Shown here piece after piece: positions 21,861-34,854 of a stretch of DNA of 64,000 nt (position 1 is the first letter of the stretch; every line of letters starts with the position of its first letter). The notes under the pieces were generated by a model that was given only the letters and a program-made list of their open reading frames with translations, made no database searches and was not told the origin of the DNA. This stretch comes from Clarkia xantiana subsp. parviflora (taxonomy: Eukaryota; Streptophyta; Magnoliopsida; Myrtales; Onagraceae), in NCBI GenBank assembly GCA_036873135.1, contig JAPTYO010000010.1:27397772-27461771 (forward strand), read 5' to 3'. The position numbers and the translations under genes are program-made.

Positions 21861-24400
21861 AGGCAGCCTCCGCCTCCACGATCATAGCAGTACTACAAGA
21901 AAAATTCCTACCAAGCAACCAACTCAAGAATAAGCACACGCGGGAGCTTACCAAGGAAAGGTGCATCTCTCTACCCAAGAGACATGCACAAACCAACACT
22001 GAAACGCTGCTCTATGTTACTACGTCACTAGAACCGTCACCATCGAAATTGTGCATACAGCTGTTGCAGCAATCGCTGCTACCACCGCTCTTGTGACAAT
22101 GTTCGCCACTATATTAGCAACCGCTGCCATGAACGTCGTGTAACCGTTGTTATCATCAACCTTGGGCATTCATCTACAAGTGTTCGCTATCAATTCTACA
22201 GTACGCGCACATAGGGCAGGCGTGTACGTCTGCCGCACAGCCTTCATAAACACATGGAGAAATCAAGGGAAATACGAAGCAGGGGAAGAACGACCCCTCA
22301 TACATTCGATCTAATTCGAAGACGACCTGACAAGGACCATCGTCGCCAACGGAGAATCAACACATATCACATACGCTCCACCCGAGCTGACCGCTCTGTG
22401 AGCAGCACACGTCGATTGACACGTTCTCTATCTTCCGAGGACTCTTTTACTATCATTAAAGTGGTCGCATCTACACTGATCTACCAACCAAACAACGCTG
22501 ATGTACACAGACATACGTATTTACAATGTGCACACATTTCAAGGGTGCATACACTTCCAAAGCGCATGCAGCTCCAACATTGCGGTGTCCCCTGATCAAT
22601 ACCTGTCAAACGCTCACACCGACGGCAAGTGCGCGCACCCGCGTCCTTACAACACACCCAAGTCATGGATATACAAGAGTTCGACCTCTAAGGACGTGCA
22701 AGTAGGAAACCAAATTGCAACATTTCCTACGAAGGATTTTCCAACACTCGGCAATCAAGGGAAGCCTTAACACCGGGAGAAGGAGATTGCAACAAAACAA
22801 CGCGCTCTGTCGCATCCGCACCCGACGCGTCTGCACAAATCCCGGATTTTTCCAAAAAACCCTAACGGGGGCATGCGCTGACTATACCCATCTGATGTAG
22901 CCTCAAAGATTCTAAATATCGCGCTGCGGTAATAAACAAGGAGGGGGCACCACTCAAGTAATAACGCTACCACCATTGCAGAAGATAAGAATTCAGGAGG
23001 GACTCCTATGTTATATGCACGCCTGTGCTAAACCCATCACATGAGAAAAGTTAAAGAATTATCTCCAACATCCAGCAAGCTTACCCTCGTCAAGCACACA
23101 AGAGGGTCGTACCACTCAAAAATTTATACAGCCGTCACACAAACACATCATCGTGAAGAGTCACGAATGTATGAAGAAACACATTAACTAAACCAAGGCC
23201 TCATGGAAGTGAACATGTGAGGTGTACGACGCAAAGGATACACACTATACTCAACAACGCGCAACGCGCATCTAAGAAGGGTAGGGTTACTCTTACCCAC
23301 TCCTAGCAACAAACAAACTTGCATCAAAATGCAAGAAGAGAGGAGAGCGAATTTACAAGTCTTCCTCAAGTATGAGAACGGCTGGATGACAGCCACCAAG
23401 AGACACGTTCAACACCTGACGCAAGAACAGGGGCATCTTGCGAACCCCCGCATACAGGACACAAAATCCCTCGTATAGGATACAATCATTATACTATATC
23501 AAGAAACAACGATTCGACTACCAAGCGACTTGGGGGGCACCAAGCTGACAAGTTCTTGGCATTCCACCGAAGTGAAAAAGCGAATCATTGCAAGAACACG
23601 CGGTACCACTCCTCTAAGAAAATGCACCAACGAGGAATACAACTTCAACATCCTATACGGATTGGTCCCAAGAGGGAAACACCAAGCATCGCCCTCAAAG
23701 GACGATCTCTTCTACTTGAACAAGGTCCAGGTAACACGCGTTACTGCCAAAGGTAAACTCAGGTATGAGGTAAAAACTCCACAATAGTACTATTATGAAT
23801 AAAGCAGACCACTCGAGTAGGATAACTCAGGGTAGCCTGATTTAGTCAAAATAAAATCCAAGCTGAACGGAACAGACTAGTCGCGAATAGTCTGATCCAG
23901 TCATATTGGCATTGCAGGCGATAGAGCCATATGATGAGACTTATAACTCCATTTTATTCCCTAACCAATATATATCTCAAAGTATTGTGACTAATTTGAG
24001 GCAGGTTATATGTACATCCAAGAGATGTCTCAATGACACACCATATCTAGAGAACAACACTAGGTGGAGCTGTATGCAACACTCTCTGGAATTCTCAATC
24101 TATGGACATTCTACTTAGGCATCTAAGCCAAGTAATGGTCGCGTATATATCATTTGCATCATCGCAACAAGTCTCCAAGTTAACTATAACTCGCGACACC
24201 TCAACGAATATTCTACTCAAACATCAGCTCTTCCCTTGGAAACAATACCAAGTAACGATCATATATACGTATGTGCATCACGCTAAGGAAGCATCGACGC
24301 GTATCGACTAAAGGACACATACAGCAATGCATAGTCTCTCTTTATACATACATATCCACCAACACATTTAGCGGGGGTTACTTGAAAAATTTGCGTGCTC
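21861..24400. other. Interior of the pol-less element, unrecognised
   Basis: No retroelement enzyme domain and no convincing host exon was seen. Composition is balanced rather than AT-rich. The motif gcatccgcac/gcgtccgcac recurs, foreshadowing the array at 24401. Confidence 0.5.
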
Positions 24401-24477
24401 GACGCGTCCGCACTTGTCGCGTCCGCACCTATCGCGTTCGCACCTGTCGCGTCCGCACACCTGACGCATCCGCACCT
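24401..24477 (+). repeat. 15-bp tandem repeat
   Basis: Five imperfect copies of a unit around tgtcgcgtccgcacc. Related single units (gacgcgtctgcac, catccgcaccc) occur near 22811-22835. Confidence 0.75.
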
Positions 24478-24877
24478 AGGGAAGTTTCCTACACAACCAA
24501 GGAGTCCTCGTATCAGGCTCCTATTCTATCTATTACATCCATTACTTGAAGGGAATTCATAACTCCATATATTTGCAACTTTGTAACTGCAATAACTATC
24601 TAACGAAATCAATGTATTTTCGTATGTACATCACTACACCATACATACTACTTTGGAATTACGCCAAGTAACAAACTACGTGCATATTACTTGCATCAAC
24701 AATACAGGCTATTGCGCTATGTACAACAATCGACTTATATCATACGTCGACATATCTACTATCAACATCAACAATGAGCATATAAACGCTCTCTATATAT
24801 AACGACGACTACCCCGAATAGCGTCGACAACACACTACATCTTGAGTTTAAGCCAAAATTTATCTACAAGTGACATG

Positions 24878-25256
24878 CTGCGACATCCTCCTTGCGAGGG
24901 CAACCCCCATGTTCACAACTAAAACATGGCATGCTATGAAATCCTCTTGTTAGAGGCAAATCCTCATGTTCATAACCATTCCGTGAATCATAACAGGATG
25001 CGGCGACTTTCAAAGGGACTGATCACCCCGACATGGAAGATGTCCTCTTGTTAGACGACAACCCCATGCTACTTCAAAGTATGCTTCCCCATCGCGAGTG
25101 GAAAACGTCATCTTGTTAGACGACAACTCCATGTTACTTCAAGGTAAGCTTCCCCATCGCGGGTTGATACATCATGGCGCGACATCCTCTCGTTAGAGGG
25201 AAACCCCATGCTATTACAAAGTATGCTTCCCCATCGCGGGTTGATACAACGCTATT
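24878..25256 (+). repeat. Imperfect repeats of about 75-90 bp
   Basis: The module gacatcctcttgttagagg, then a caaccccatg segment, then cttccccatcgcggg recurs about five times with varied spacing. Copies start near 24880, 24940, 25040, 25105 and 25180. Confidence 0.7.
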
Positions 25257-25360
25257 AGGAGTGCACCCTGTTTGAAAAACTCACCAACCCTACAAGTCGA
25301 GTCTTGTAAAACGATATCTTGCCCGTAAGTATATAACAGAATAAAACACACCAAATTTAG

Positions 25361-25860
25361 CAAGTAGTGTCTCGCCACAACGTCGCCTTGGAGTGGACCA
25401 AGAGACGGTAAAAACTGCTAGTCACTCTAAAGTGGTCTTGTACAACCCTTCTGGACTAACCATGGAGAGGTGCAGTAGCATCGCAAGGTAAGTACGAGTC
25501 TAACCATGAAAAGCCTTGCAACAACGTCACGCGGGGTATTCCCAACTGACGGATGGAAAAATGCATAGCATAGTGCAAGTAGCGTCTTGCCACAATGTCG
25601 CCTTGAAATGGTTCAAGAGACGGTAAAAAACTACAAGGCGTATGGATACGACCTTTGTCCCGTCCCTTGGATTAACCAAGTTGAGACGTAGTAGCATCAC
25701 AAAGTAAGTACGGGTCTAACCATGGAAAGATTTGCAACAACGTCACGCGGGGTGTGCCCAACCGACGGATGGAAAAATACATAGTATAGAACAAGTAGTG
25801 TTTTGTCACAACATCGCCTTAGAGTGGAACTAAGAGACAGTATAAACTAAGGTCTTGGCT
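25361..25860 (+). repeat. 215-bp tandem repeat, 2.3 copies
   Basis: Copies start with caagtagtgt/caagtagcgt at 25361, 25576 and 25792. Each contains cgccttggagtgg-like sequence, aagagacggtaaaa, a taaccatgga segment and gacggatggaaaaat. The cgccttgagtgg core resembles the repeat unit of the Tat element block at 14931, suggesting common ancestry. Confidence 0.85.
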
Positions 25861-28060
25861 CGTCATGACGACTCTACTACGTGCCAAGTGCCCTCGTGCC
25901 AAGTGCCAACACCAAACACATTTCTATCTTATGGTCTTGTATGTTACTATCTATAAACATGACAAGTACTCAATACACTCATCATGCCATTCCTTGGATA
26001 TCAAAATAAGATGGGCACTCATGAAACATAGCGACGCGCGTCCTATTGTCACAGCTACGGATGTTATATCCATTACAACAAGGAAATCAATCATATTATG
26101 TAAGTCCAATATATACGGACAACTATGGTAACACAAGGTATGAAACATTACTAATGAGTTATCATGCATTTCTACTATGATCATGAAAAGTCTATTCGAC
26201 AACGTCAAACGTATATATAAAAGGTTCAGGGAACAACACCCAGCGTGACCTCAACCCAAACATGGGGAACAACAACTATGTACAAAGCTTGGTAGAGCAA
26301 ACACAACCAACCTAGTACAATATGCAAGTGGTATACCCCACTCAACATCTACATAGCCTATACGGCCCTTACATACGCACCCACGCGACCTATATAATAC
26401 ACGCCTAAACGACATATACACGCATGCCCAACATGGCAATGCGCGACTATTCAGGGTAACAGTACATATATAATTATGGTACTAACACCTATACATTTAT
26501 ATTAGCCAATGCTTGCAGGACAAACATGTCTACTCACATACTCTATGGAGAGTTTCAAGGTTCGACCATTGCTGCGAACAACTTCCTAATACCAAAAATG
26601 TGTATACAACGGCTAACATAATAACAAGATGCGATTCAAACATCATCATCAACGAACACAAACATTACCACGATGTGCAAACCGCACTTTGAGTGCGCAA
26701 GGGTGCTACATGACCAGTGGCAGACTTAGCAAATATACCAAGATTAACCAAACAAAAGCACGAGGGCAAGAGTATACACACCTTGCATAAATCATACATC
26801 AAGATGCCAACGCCTGTCTAGACGTCATCGCAAAATAATTGCGCACCTCGCTATCATCAGCAACCTTCTTGCGAAGGACATTTATCTTGGATTCAAGGGC
26901 AGCAGCTCGAGCCTAACAAAGGCAGAAGCCTTCAATCCAACAACCTTAGCATCCAAGCAGCAAGCTTTCTTGTTCGCTCTAGCAATTGCATAGCAAACAA
27001 CATCATGCTTCTTGGAGAAAAATACAAAGGAGTAAAGAATGATACTCACAGGGATAAAGCAAGCAAGACGCACGGGGGCAAAGCAAACATGCATACGCAC
27101 GCCTTTTCAACACGCGCAAGATCCCTCAGCACGCGCGCGATCCCTCAGCAATACTATCATCAAAGAAGCAAACAAGAAAGATAAATGTGACAAGTTCAAG
27201 GGATGATCGACAACATAGGCAGTATACCCTTTCAAATCGGCTCCTCTGTCAAAATTCGCCCCTCGACCCGGGGGCAGAAAGAGCAGGCGGACGAGTCTAA
27301 ACCTAACATATTTCCCTCTATTGTGGGAAAGAACCTTCGATGACTCGCCACCAACAGTAGACTCAGGTCGCTTGAAGTGGCTCGAGGGACGAATCTCGAA
27401 GTCGGATCACTTTATTCCTGATCAAGTAAGAGTATTATTGACAGTGACGACGCTAAGTCGACCTCGACCCTGACCCAGACCCAGAAAGGCGAGAAGACCA
27501 TTATCTTACCGGATTCCGGAAAGTATCACTCCCAAGGGCAGCACGTACGCGTCAACACCCTAGGAGGAAGGCAACATGTTGTTCAAAAACTAAGTTTGGA
27601 GACGTCAAAGCGCAACACGCGTGTGCCGACGCATTGAGGGAGGAAGCAACACCTCTCGTTCAGAAACTAAAGATAGTAACAACAAACATGGCATAGTACG
27701 CTCATGCTCTGACACGTCAATAGGAGATGTAACAACTCATTTCCAAATGATAAGTATAACTGCCATGATCGCGAGTACGCGTACGCACGTGTCGACATGC
27801 CAACGTAAGATCTACTACTTCAGGGTTAAGCGGCTATCATGTCCACAAAATCAGCTAAGTCTGGATGTGTACTCTGGAATGTACGCTTTGACAACTCAGT
27901 CTACAAGGATGAACAACAACTTGATCAGCGCGTGTATATGCGACAATCATCAATGCAAGCACTAAGGAATGAACACTCTCCCGATGGAGACAACTACATA
28001 TCTACAGACTTGTTAGTCTCTATACATCATATAGCGAACATCCGCCTCGGGGGGTAACTC
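25861..28060. other. Interior of the pol-less element, unrecognised
   Basis: No domain was recognised. A stretch near 27280-27480 contains gaagtggctcgagggac, the last echo of the gtggtgc/gtggacc repeats. Short ORFs are not supported by motifs. Confidence 0.5.
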
Positions 28061-28255
28061 TATGTCAACATGGGCCTCGTCCCGACACTCACATGTTTTA
28101 TGTGATCTACACGCATCTACATGAGATTCTATGTCAACATGGGCCTCGTCCCGACATTCACATGTTTTATGTGATCTACGCGCATCTACATAAGACTCTA
28201 TGTCAGGGCCTCATCCCGACACCTACGTGTTCTACGTAATCAATGCGCGTCTACA
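28061..28255 (+). repeat. 69-bp tandem repeat, nearly three copies
   Basis: Units start tatgtcaacatgggcctc at 28061 and 28130 and a shortened one at 28199. Each has gtcccgacac, catgttttatgtgatctac and cgcatctacat. Confidence 0.9.
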
Positions 28256-28472
28256 TGATACTACGCCTTCATTTAAGGTAGCAAGTGTGAATATGATTAT
28301 GGCACTAACATTTATACTTGCATGTATTTGCCAGTTAATGCAGGACTACGACATGTATGTTGACATATAAAGGAGAAATTCTAAGTGTTTAAGATATTAC
28401 ATCACGCATGATATGATCATGTACACAACGAGCAACACACGCAGTGAACAACGCGTGCGACAGATAACAAGC

Positions 28473-28925
28473 GTCGACTATCAATGAATATTTTCTAAGT
28501 GTTCCACTATGTCAGCAGTCGACACATGACAAGGTGTCGACTATCAAGGAATATTTTATAAGTGTTCCACTATGTCAGCAGTCGACATATGACAAGGTGT
28601 CGACTATCAAGGAATATTTTCTAAGTGTTCCACTATGTCAGCAGTCGACATATGACAAGGTGTCGACTATCAAGGAATATTTTCTAAGTGTTCCACTATG
28701 TCAGCATTCGACATATGACAATGTGTTGACTATCAATGAATATTTTCTAAGTGTTCTACTATGGCAGCAGTTGGCATATGACGAGATGTCGACTATAAAA
28801 AACTATTTTCTAAGTGTTTCACCACAGTGACAGACGACACATGACACACAACACGTGTCAAGTAACAAGCGTCGATTACCAAGAAACATTTTCTAAGTGT
28901 TTCATCATGAAGGAGATAACAATGA
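28473..28925 (+). repeat. 63-bp tandem repeat, about seven copies
   Basis: Units start gtcgactatcaaggaatat at 28473, 28536, 28599 and 28662, with more diverged copies at 28725, 28788 and 28870. Each carries ttttctaagtgttccac, tatgtcagcagtcgac and atatgacaaggt. Because 63 is divisible by three one frame stays open (28534-28830) and gives a 21-residue repeat, but nothing indicates it is a gene. Confidence 0.92.
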
Positions 28926-29039
28926 TCAATTATCAACTATCAAAAATCAACATCAAGCATGTTCGAACACTATCTACGCTATGGTGCAACATGTCGACAA
29001 TGATTACTATACATGAGGTGAGTATTTCTACTTACTATC

Positions 29040-29400
29040 ATGTTCATAAATTTTCAGCACTTAGCCAAAATTTTGGGCAATTTGGGGAACTAACCTCTTT
29101 TCGGAATTTTAACAAACACCTTGTGGGCATCTTAGGAAAATCAGTTTCAAGAGACAATCAAGATCAAATTGAGCCTAAACAAGGTTGCAAATGGTCCAGC
29201 CATACCCGGAAATGGACTCACCACCTCGAGACGATGCCGGTGATGACTAGATGGCTGCCCGGAAAAGTGCTTGACCTTCAAATTTGCTACTCCAAAGTTT
29301 CTTCTTCTTCAAGAAATGAGAGGATCTTAAAAATTACTAAGGGTGGAGGTTTAACTAATGGATATTTCTCCTATTTCCACTAATAGTATTCTTATGGGTA
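29040..29400 (+). other. Unexplained unique segment inside the pol-less element
   Basis: This stretch has no tandem repeats. It reads for about 110 codons without a stop (start of the frame 28814, end 29383), including FRNFNKHLVGILGK and KGGGLTNGYFSYFH. No family was recognised. It may be captured host sequence or an old unique part of the element. Confidence 0.35.
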
Positions 29401-29958
29401 ACCCTTGACCCCTCTCTATTTTTTACAAGTCCTTAGTAGCATGACTAAGTGTATTTACATCTCTATTACGACATACATCATTTTTTACACGTCGTATGCA
29501 ATCATGCTCACATGTTACGTACACATGATTTATTTACGATCATCATTTATCCTAAGTCATAATCCACGTTCTCATCATCATATGATTGATTGCATGATTT
29601 TATTATTGATAAAACGTCATCACATCATGTACGTCTTTGTTATCGTATCCGTCATGTACGTAGAGGATACACCCATAGTTAACATATTTTTAGGCATGTT
29701 GACATCTATGAACATGATTACACATATTCATGACTTAACACATATGTCTATTATATATACACATATCTGTCACACTAACCCTGTCAGCAAATATCGAATT
29801 ACTCGTCAAGAAAATTAAAGATTGGCGAAATAAAAGTTCAAGTATCCAGACGAAAATCAATCAACCTCTGAGATTCAGCACCGAACCTAAATTGGGCGTT
29901 TACCCTATCTTAAAATAGAGTCAAGCAAGGTTTGAACCATTACTTGACTAGGGGAAAA

Positions 29959-30774
29959 TGATGGATATTCGCCCAATTCGGGTTCTTATTTATATTCCGG
30001 ACTTCGAAAACACGTCCCCGAGGTCCAAAACGGTCCGGATTTCCTTGGCAATCCGGACACCTCCGGTTTGCCTTAGGGCAATCCGGAGGCGCTCGGATCG
30101 CCTCGGACGACCCGGAATACGTCGGGATCGTCCAAACCCGACGTAACCCGAGTCGTCGTCTGCAGCGCGCGTGTTCCATTTGTGTCACCAGACTAAGTTA
30201 GAGTTTTCCAATAGCCAACATTGATCAAACCAGACGACGGTTCACATTTTCCTTAAAACCGGCGTCAAACCGCTCGAAAACCGGGATCGGTTCTAAGGTT
30301 GCCTATAAATAGGGGACCTAGGCCATTCATTTGAGGGTAATGTCACTTGAGATTGGCTTAGGAGCTCTGACTTCTCTCTAGCTTTCTCTCTCTAGAATTC
30401 TCATTTAAGCATCGGAGAGGGCGCAACCAGCACCACCCCCCCCCCTCTCCGTGCTGGTTACTGCTCCGTGTGCAGGTTCGGACAACAAGCGCGAAGTAAG
30501 GAGCGCGTGTACCAGGCAGGACGGGTATAAGCACAACTTGAAGATAACGTCCTAACACTCTGGGGACAGTGCTGTCTGCAACATATGATCAACCACACAT
30601 TCAAACACTTATCCGTTTTATGGGCCCAAAGACAGCTGACATATCAATATTCTAACAATGCGACATATTGACAGTCTGACACTCGTGGGTTCCGACACCC
30701 CGACTAGGACTCTACACAATGATCAACCTGAAGATTCGTCAATGTCGTTGCATCCAGCGGTTCAGGACGAAACA
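29959..30774 (+). repeat. 3' LTR of the pol-less element
   Basis: 816 bp, ending gaaaca before the target duplication atgat. A short purine stretch aggggaaaa precedes it. It shares the TATA region and the catttaagcatcggagag motif with the 5' LTR. Confidence 0.9.
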
Positions 30775-30779
30775 ATGAT

Positions 30780-31081
30780 AAAGAATAATCAAATTTAAAA
30801 AATTATACAAATCCATCGATCCACCTAATTCATGATTTACATTTACATATGTGACATCACTTTTGTGCCTATGTGGACGTGATAAATTCATCATAAGTTC
30901 CTTATTTGATTTTGATGGTAGCTACAATATTTATTTTGTAACAATGTTAATTAATAATCCGCTAAAAAATCACTTATGCTTCATTTTTACTATTATCTTA
31001 ATATTAAAATAATATTTAGATATGGATTTATATAAATATTGAATATAAAAAAATAGTACAATATGAGTTTACATAATGTCG
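30780..31081. repeat. Diverged copy of the 19715-20060 spacer
   Basis: Collinear blocks ccacctaattcatga, gtgacatcacttttgtgcctatgt and ttaatattaaaataatattta match the sequence left of the pol-less element. The order suggests an older tandem duplication or two related Helitron bodies between which the LTR element inserted. Confidence 0.6.
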
Positions 31082-31089
31082 GATATGTG

Positions 31090-31670
31090 TAGGGGTGAAA
31101 CTGGACCGGTCGGACCGATTTTTTGCTTGGTTCGGTCGGTTACTCATATTTTCGGTCCGGTTTTTTTCCTTAAAAAAATCCGACCAAAAAACCATGTGAG
31201 AAAAAATAAACCGTCAATTGGTAGTACGGTTTTTTCGGTTCGGTTTTCGGTTTAAATCGAAAATCCAAAAGTAACAATTATCATTTAAAATTCTCATTAT
31301 TTTCATGGAATTTATCAAATCGAAATGAAAAATAATGTCAATTATTATAATTAAATAAACTATTAAACAAAATTAGAAAAAATAATCTTCATAAATGATT
31401 ATTTCATAATTTTTATAAACTTAATGAATTAATTATATTGATTAATATCAACTAATATAATATATATTATATATATTTAGTTAGCATAACGGTCGGTTCG
31501 GTCCCCACGGTCCTCAAAGATTAAAATCCGAACTGGACCGAAAAACCGAAATAGAGTAAAAAAAATCCGACCAAAAACCAAACCGTGTATTTCGGATTCG
31601 GTATTTTCGGTCCGGACCGGATCGGTTTTCACCTGTTTTTCGGACCAACCGGATTTTGGTTTCACTCCTA
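31090..31670. mobile_element. Non-autonomous hAT-type element, TSD gatatgtg
   Basis: Terminal repeats TAGGGGTGAAAC and its inverted partner ending GTTTCACTCCTA enclose 581 bp. A perfect 8-bp target duplication gatatgtg lies at 31082-31089 and 31671-31678, the hAT length. Both ends are packed with short direct and inverted copies of tccgg/cggtt/accgg, while the middle is AT-rich. There is no transposase. Confidence 0.88.
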
Positions 31671-31678
31671 GATATGTG

Positions 31679-31954
31679 TCTTGGAGGTGGAAAATTAAAG
31701 TTTTAAACCTCTCACGATAATTATTTCGGTTGCGACCTCATTATGCATGCTATATTAAGTGTTGTCCTCGAAATGTATATAGATGCTCTAACTGGCTTTT
31801 CATACAATCCATAGATGAGATAAGTTAAGTTATTAAATATTTACATTATCAAATCTAATTTTCTTATTTTTTTTATTTGTAATCTGAATTAGTTTGCTTT
31901 GTTTACCATAAATAAATTTCTTATTTTGACAATAAAAAATGTATGTATTAGAAT
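31679..31954. other. AT-rich spacer, nothing recognised
   Basis: No gene, RNA or repeat structure was recognised before the module copies starting near 31955. Confidence 0.5.
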
Positions 31955-34780
31955 GTATATATATATAGAAACGAGAGGAAAGATATTAAGAAAATGATTC
32001 TCGCGATGCCACTTCAGTTTTAAGAGAAATTCTCACGATTCCATCTCAGCATTAACAAAGAGAATAAAAAATAGTTCTCCACAACCAAAATTGTCCATAA
32101 AAACAATTAAATAAAAAATGTTAACAAAACAAAAAATAAAGCTGTTACAAAAAAATTAAAATAAAACTGTTACGAACAAATGAAAGATTAATATACCAAA
32201 TAAATGAAAGAATTAAATTGAATATCAGTTTCAATTCACTGAATTCAATACACTATAATCTACTATATATATATATAGAAACGAGAGGAAAGAGATTAAG
32301 AGAATGATTCTCGCGATGCCACTTCAGTTTTAAGATAAATTCTCACGATGCCATGTCAGCATTAAGAAAGAGAATAAGAAAGAGTTCTCCACAACCAAAA
32401 TTATCCATAAAAACAATTAAATAAAAAAATATTAACAAAACAAAAAAATAATGTTGTTACAAAAAAATTAAAATAAAACGGTTACGAAAAAAAACCAAAT
32501 AAATGAAAGAATTAAATTGAATATCAGTTTCAAATCACTGAATTCAATACACTATAATAGACTCAATTAATTTCACAAAATTAAAAAACCTAAAATCCAT
32601 TCAATTTCTTCAACAGATCTATATCTTTATACCAATATAAAATGTGAGAGTTGTCCTCACCCCCAATAGGTACCTTTTGAACATTTTTTATTTTTATTAT
32701 TAATATTATATATAATATTTATTTCCTATATTTTTATAAAATTGATGATTTATTCCTTATTATCTTTGAGACCCATCTATTAATCTTTACTAAAACAATC
32801 ATTTAGTTAAATTTTGTTATTTTTATTTTTAATTTCGCTTAATTGGCAGGTCACTGTATTTATTATTAACTTCTCAATTCAATATACTTATCAATTAGAG
32901 TCAGCCTTAACATATGATATGCATTCAATATGTGCACATGTTGGGGCATGCATTTTTTCATTCACCATATCACAGATTTAGGGGTGTTCCGTCTGTTGAC
33001 ATTTTTGTATTATATAAATCAGTCACTTGCCAACTCATATAACATATCAAAATTTAGATTTTTCTACCATGCTTTGGGAGCACCATGCTTTTGGTTTTTT
33101 TAATACTATGGTGGACTTAATTGTAACATAAGTAAAACTTTAAAAGTATGAAAAAATATGAATTTTTTTAACTACACCTAAGATGTGTATCATACTATTA
33201 ATAATATCAATTTCCCTATGAGGTTCACCTTTAGGGCAATAGAAAAATAAAAAAATTAGTGGCAAAAGCATGGTGCTCCAAGAGCATTGTAGAAAGGTCC
33301 TCAATGGATCAAATGTGGTTCTTTAAGTTTGACTTTATATATAACATGTTACTCAATGTTCAATATTTATTGACACAAACTATTGATTTAGTTCTTGTGT
33401 TTGTAAATTTAATCATATTAGGTATATCCTAATTAGTAGTAGAATAATTAGTTAAGGTGATTTCAAGTATAATCTTCAGACATTAGTGATTTAAAAAATT
33501 GATGATTTAGTCCCTACTATATTTGGGTATTGCTAAAAAATCATTAGTTAAATTACATTAATTTTTTTACTAAGGTCGATTAACTTACATGTTACATTAA
33601 TTATCACTAACTTCTTAATGCAATATATACCTATAAATTTAAGTCGCCCACAGAGTATGATAGGTACGCAACTCGTACAAACTTCGAGTACATGTTGAGG
33701 TTTTTTGTATCACATAGATCAGTCACTTTTCAAATCATATAGTGTCAAAATATGGGTCAACCACAGTTCTTGAATTTTGACATTTTACGGATAACATGTT
33801 ACTCATCGTCCAACATTTAAGGTCTCGAACTATTAATTTAGTTCTTTCGTCAGTCAAATTAATCAAATCATGTGCAACCTAATTAGTAGTTAAATAAGTA
33901 ATTGACGTAACGTCAAGTATAAAATTTATATTTTAATGAATTCAATTTTCCTAGCGTTAAATCAACTTTTGTTGGTATTATGGTATAAAATTGAAGGTGT
34001 ATAGTTATGTTTGTATAGGTCACACTGCTCCATCGATGACTCTAAGTGGCTACAGGTTTACATTCTTCACTGCTCAAGTTGAGGAGTTAGATACAACTTT
34101 GTTGTTATAACCCACGGCATGCACGATCCAACTAATTATTAGTTCTTACCGTAAAAATATATACATGTAAGGCTAATTTAGCACCGTAATTGAAAACGAT
34201 AGTTAATTTTGTACCCAATTATCATCTTCTATTTTCTTTATTTTTTTAATTACATTGTGTCATTCTTCTCAATCACACAGATTCATTTCTCGCAACCATT
34301 CAACTTGTCCATGTATTACCTAAATATTACCACTTTAGAAAATTTAAGATAAATTATGTATCTTGAAACTTAGACGACCGATACGCGTGCAATGCACGCG
34401 TTAATAACTAGTATATATATATATATAGAAACGAGAGTAAAGAGATTAAGAGAATGATTCTCGCGATGTCACGTCAGTTTTAAGAGAAAATCTGACGATG
34501 CCATGACATCATTAAGAAAGAGAATAAGAAAGAGTTCTCCACAACCAAAATTATCCATTAAAAAAAATAAATAAAAAACGTTAACAAAACAAAAAAATAA
34601 AGTTGTTACAAAAAAAAAAAAAAAAAAAACTGTTACGATCAAATGAAAGATTAATAGACCAAATAAATGAAAGTATTAAATTGAATATCATTTCAATTCA
34701 CTGAATTCGATACACTATTATAGACTCAATTAATTTCACAAAATTAAAACACCTAAAATACATTCATTTCTTCAACAGAT
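31955..34780. repeat. Three copies of a 300-370-bp module
   Basis: Copies at about 31955-32260, 32261-32617 and 34412-34780 all start with (ta)n followed by gaaacgagaggaaagag. They continue through atgattctcgcgatgcca, agttctccacaacc, gaatatcagtttcaa and tcactgaattcaataca. The first two are adjacent and the third is separated by a putative Helitron. Copies two and three also share the longer tail ending cttcaacagat, which copy one lacks. Confidence 0.85.
32618..34411. mobile_element. Putative non-autonomous Helitron between module copies
   Basis: Left end tctatatctttatacc follows an A. The right end is a 19-base palindrome (acgcgtgca, a, tgcacgcgt; 34383-34401), then taataa and CTAG before T. 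This is the TC...hairpin-CTRR architecture of Helitrons inserting between A and T. The interior is AT-rich with internal repeats (aacatgttactca, ctcattcgtc-like) and no Rep/helicase. Confidence 0.55.
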
Positions 34781-34854
34781 TGTTTATATATATATATATA
34801 GATACCGATCATGAATTAACAATGTTGACTTCTCATTATGGAGGAAATCCTGAA

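Larger units (their letters stand above)
20365..30774 (+). mobile_element. Large pol-less LTR element (LARD-like, Tat-related LTRs)
   Basis: LTRs at 20365-21207 and 29959-30774 flank 8.75 kb of interior. The perfect target duplication atgat sits at 20360-20364 and 30775-30779. The primer site (ttggcgccgtct...) begins like that of the Tat element, and the LTRs share acttgagatt and ctcatttaagcatcggagag with it. No reverse transcriptase, integrase or RNase H motif was found. The interior holds a short broken gag-like start followed by at least five different tandem-repeat families. It is most simply a non-autonomous retrotransposon that depends on Tat proteins. Confidence 0.85.

Noticed and set aside
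28534..28830. Repeat protein gene with 21-residue units
   Set aside because: The open frame follows from a 63-bp period. There is no start context, splice support or homology.
28473..28925. CRISPR-like array
   Set aside because: Units are contiguous diverged tandem repeats without distinct spacers, inside a plant retrotransposon.
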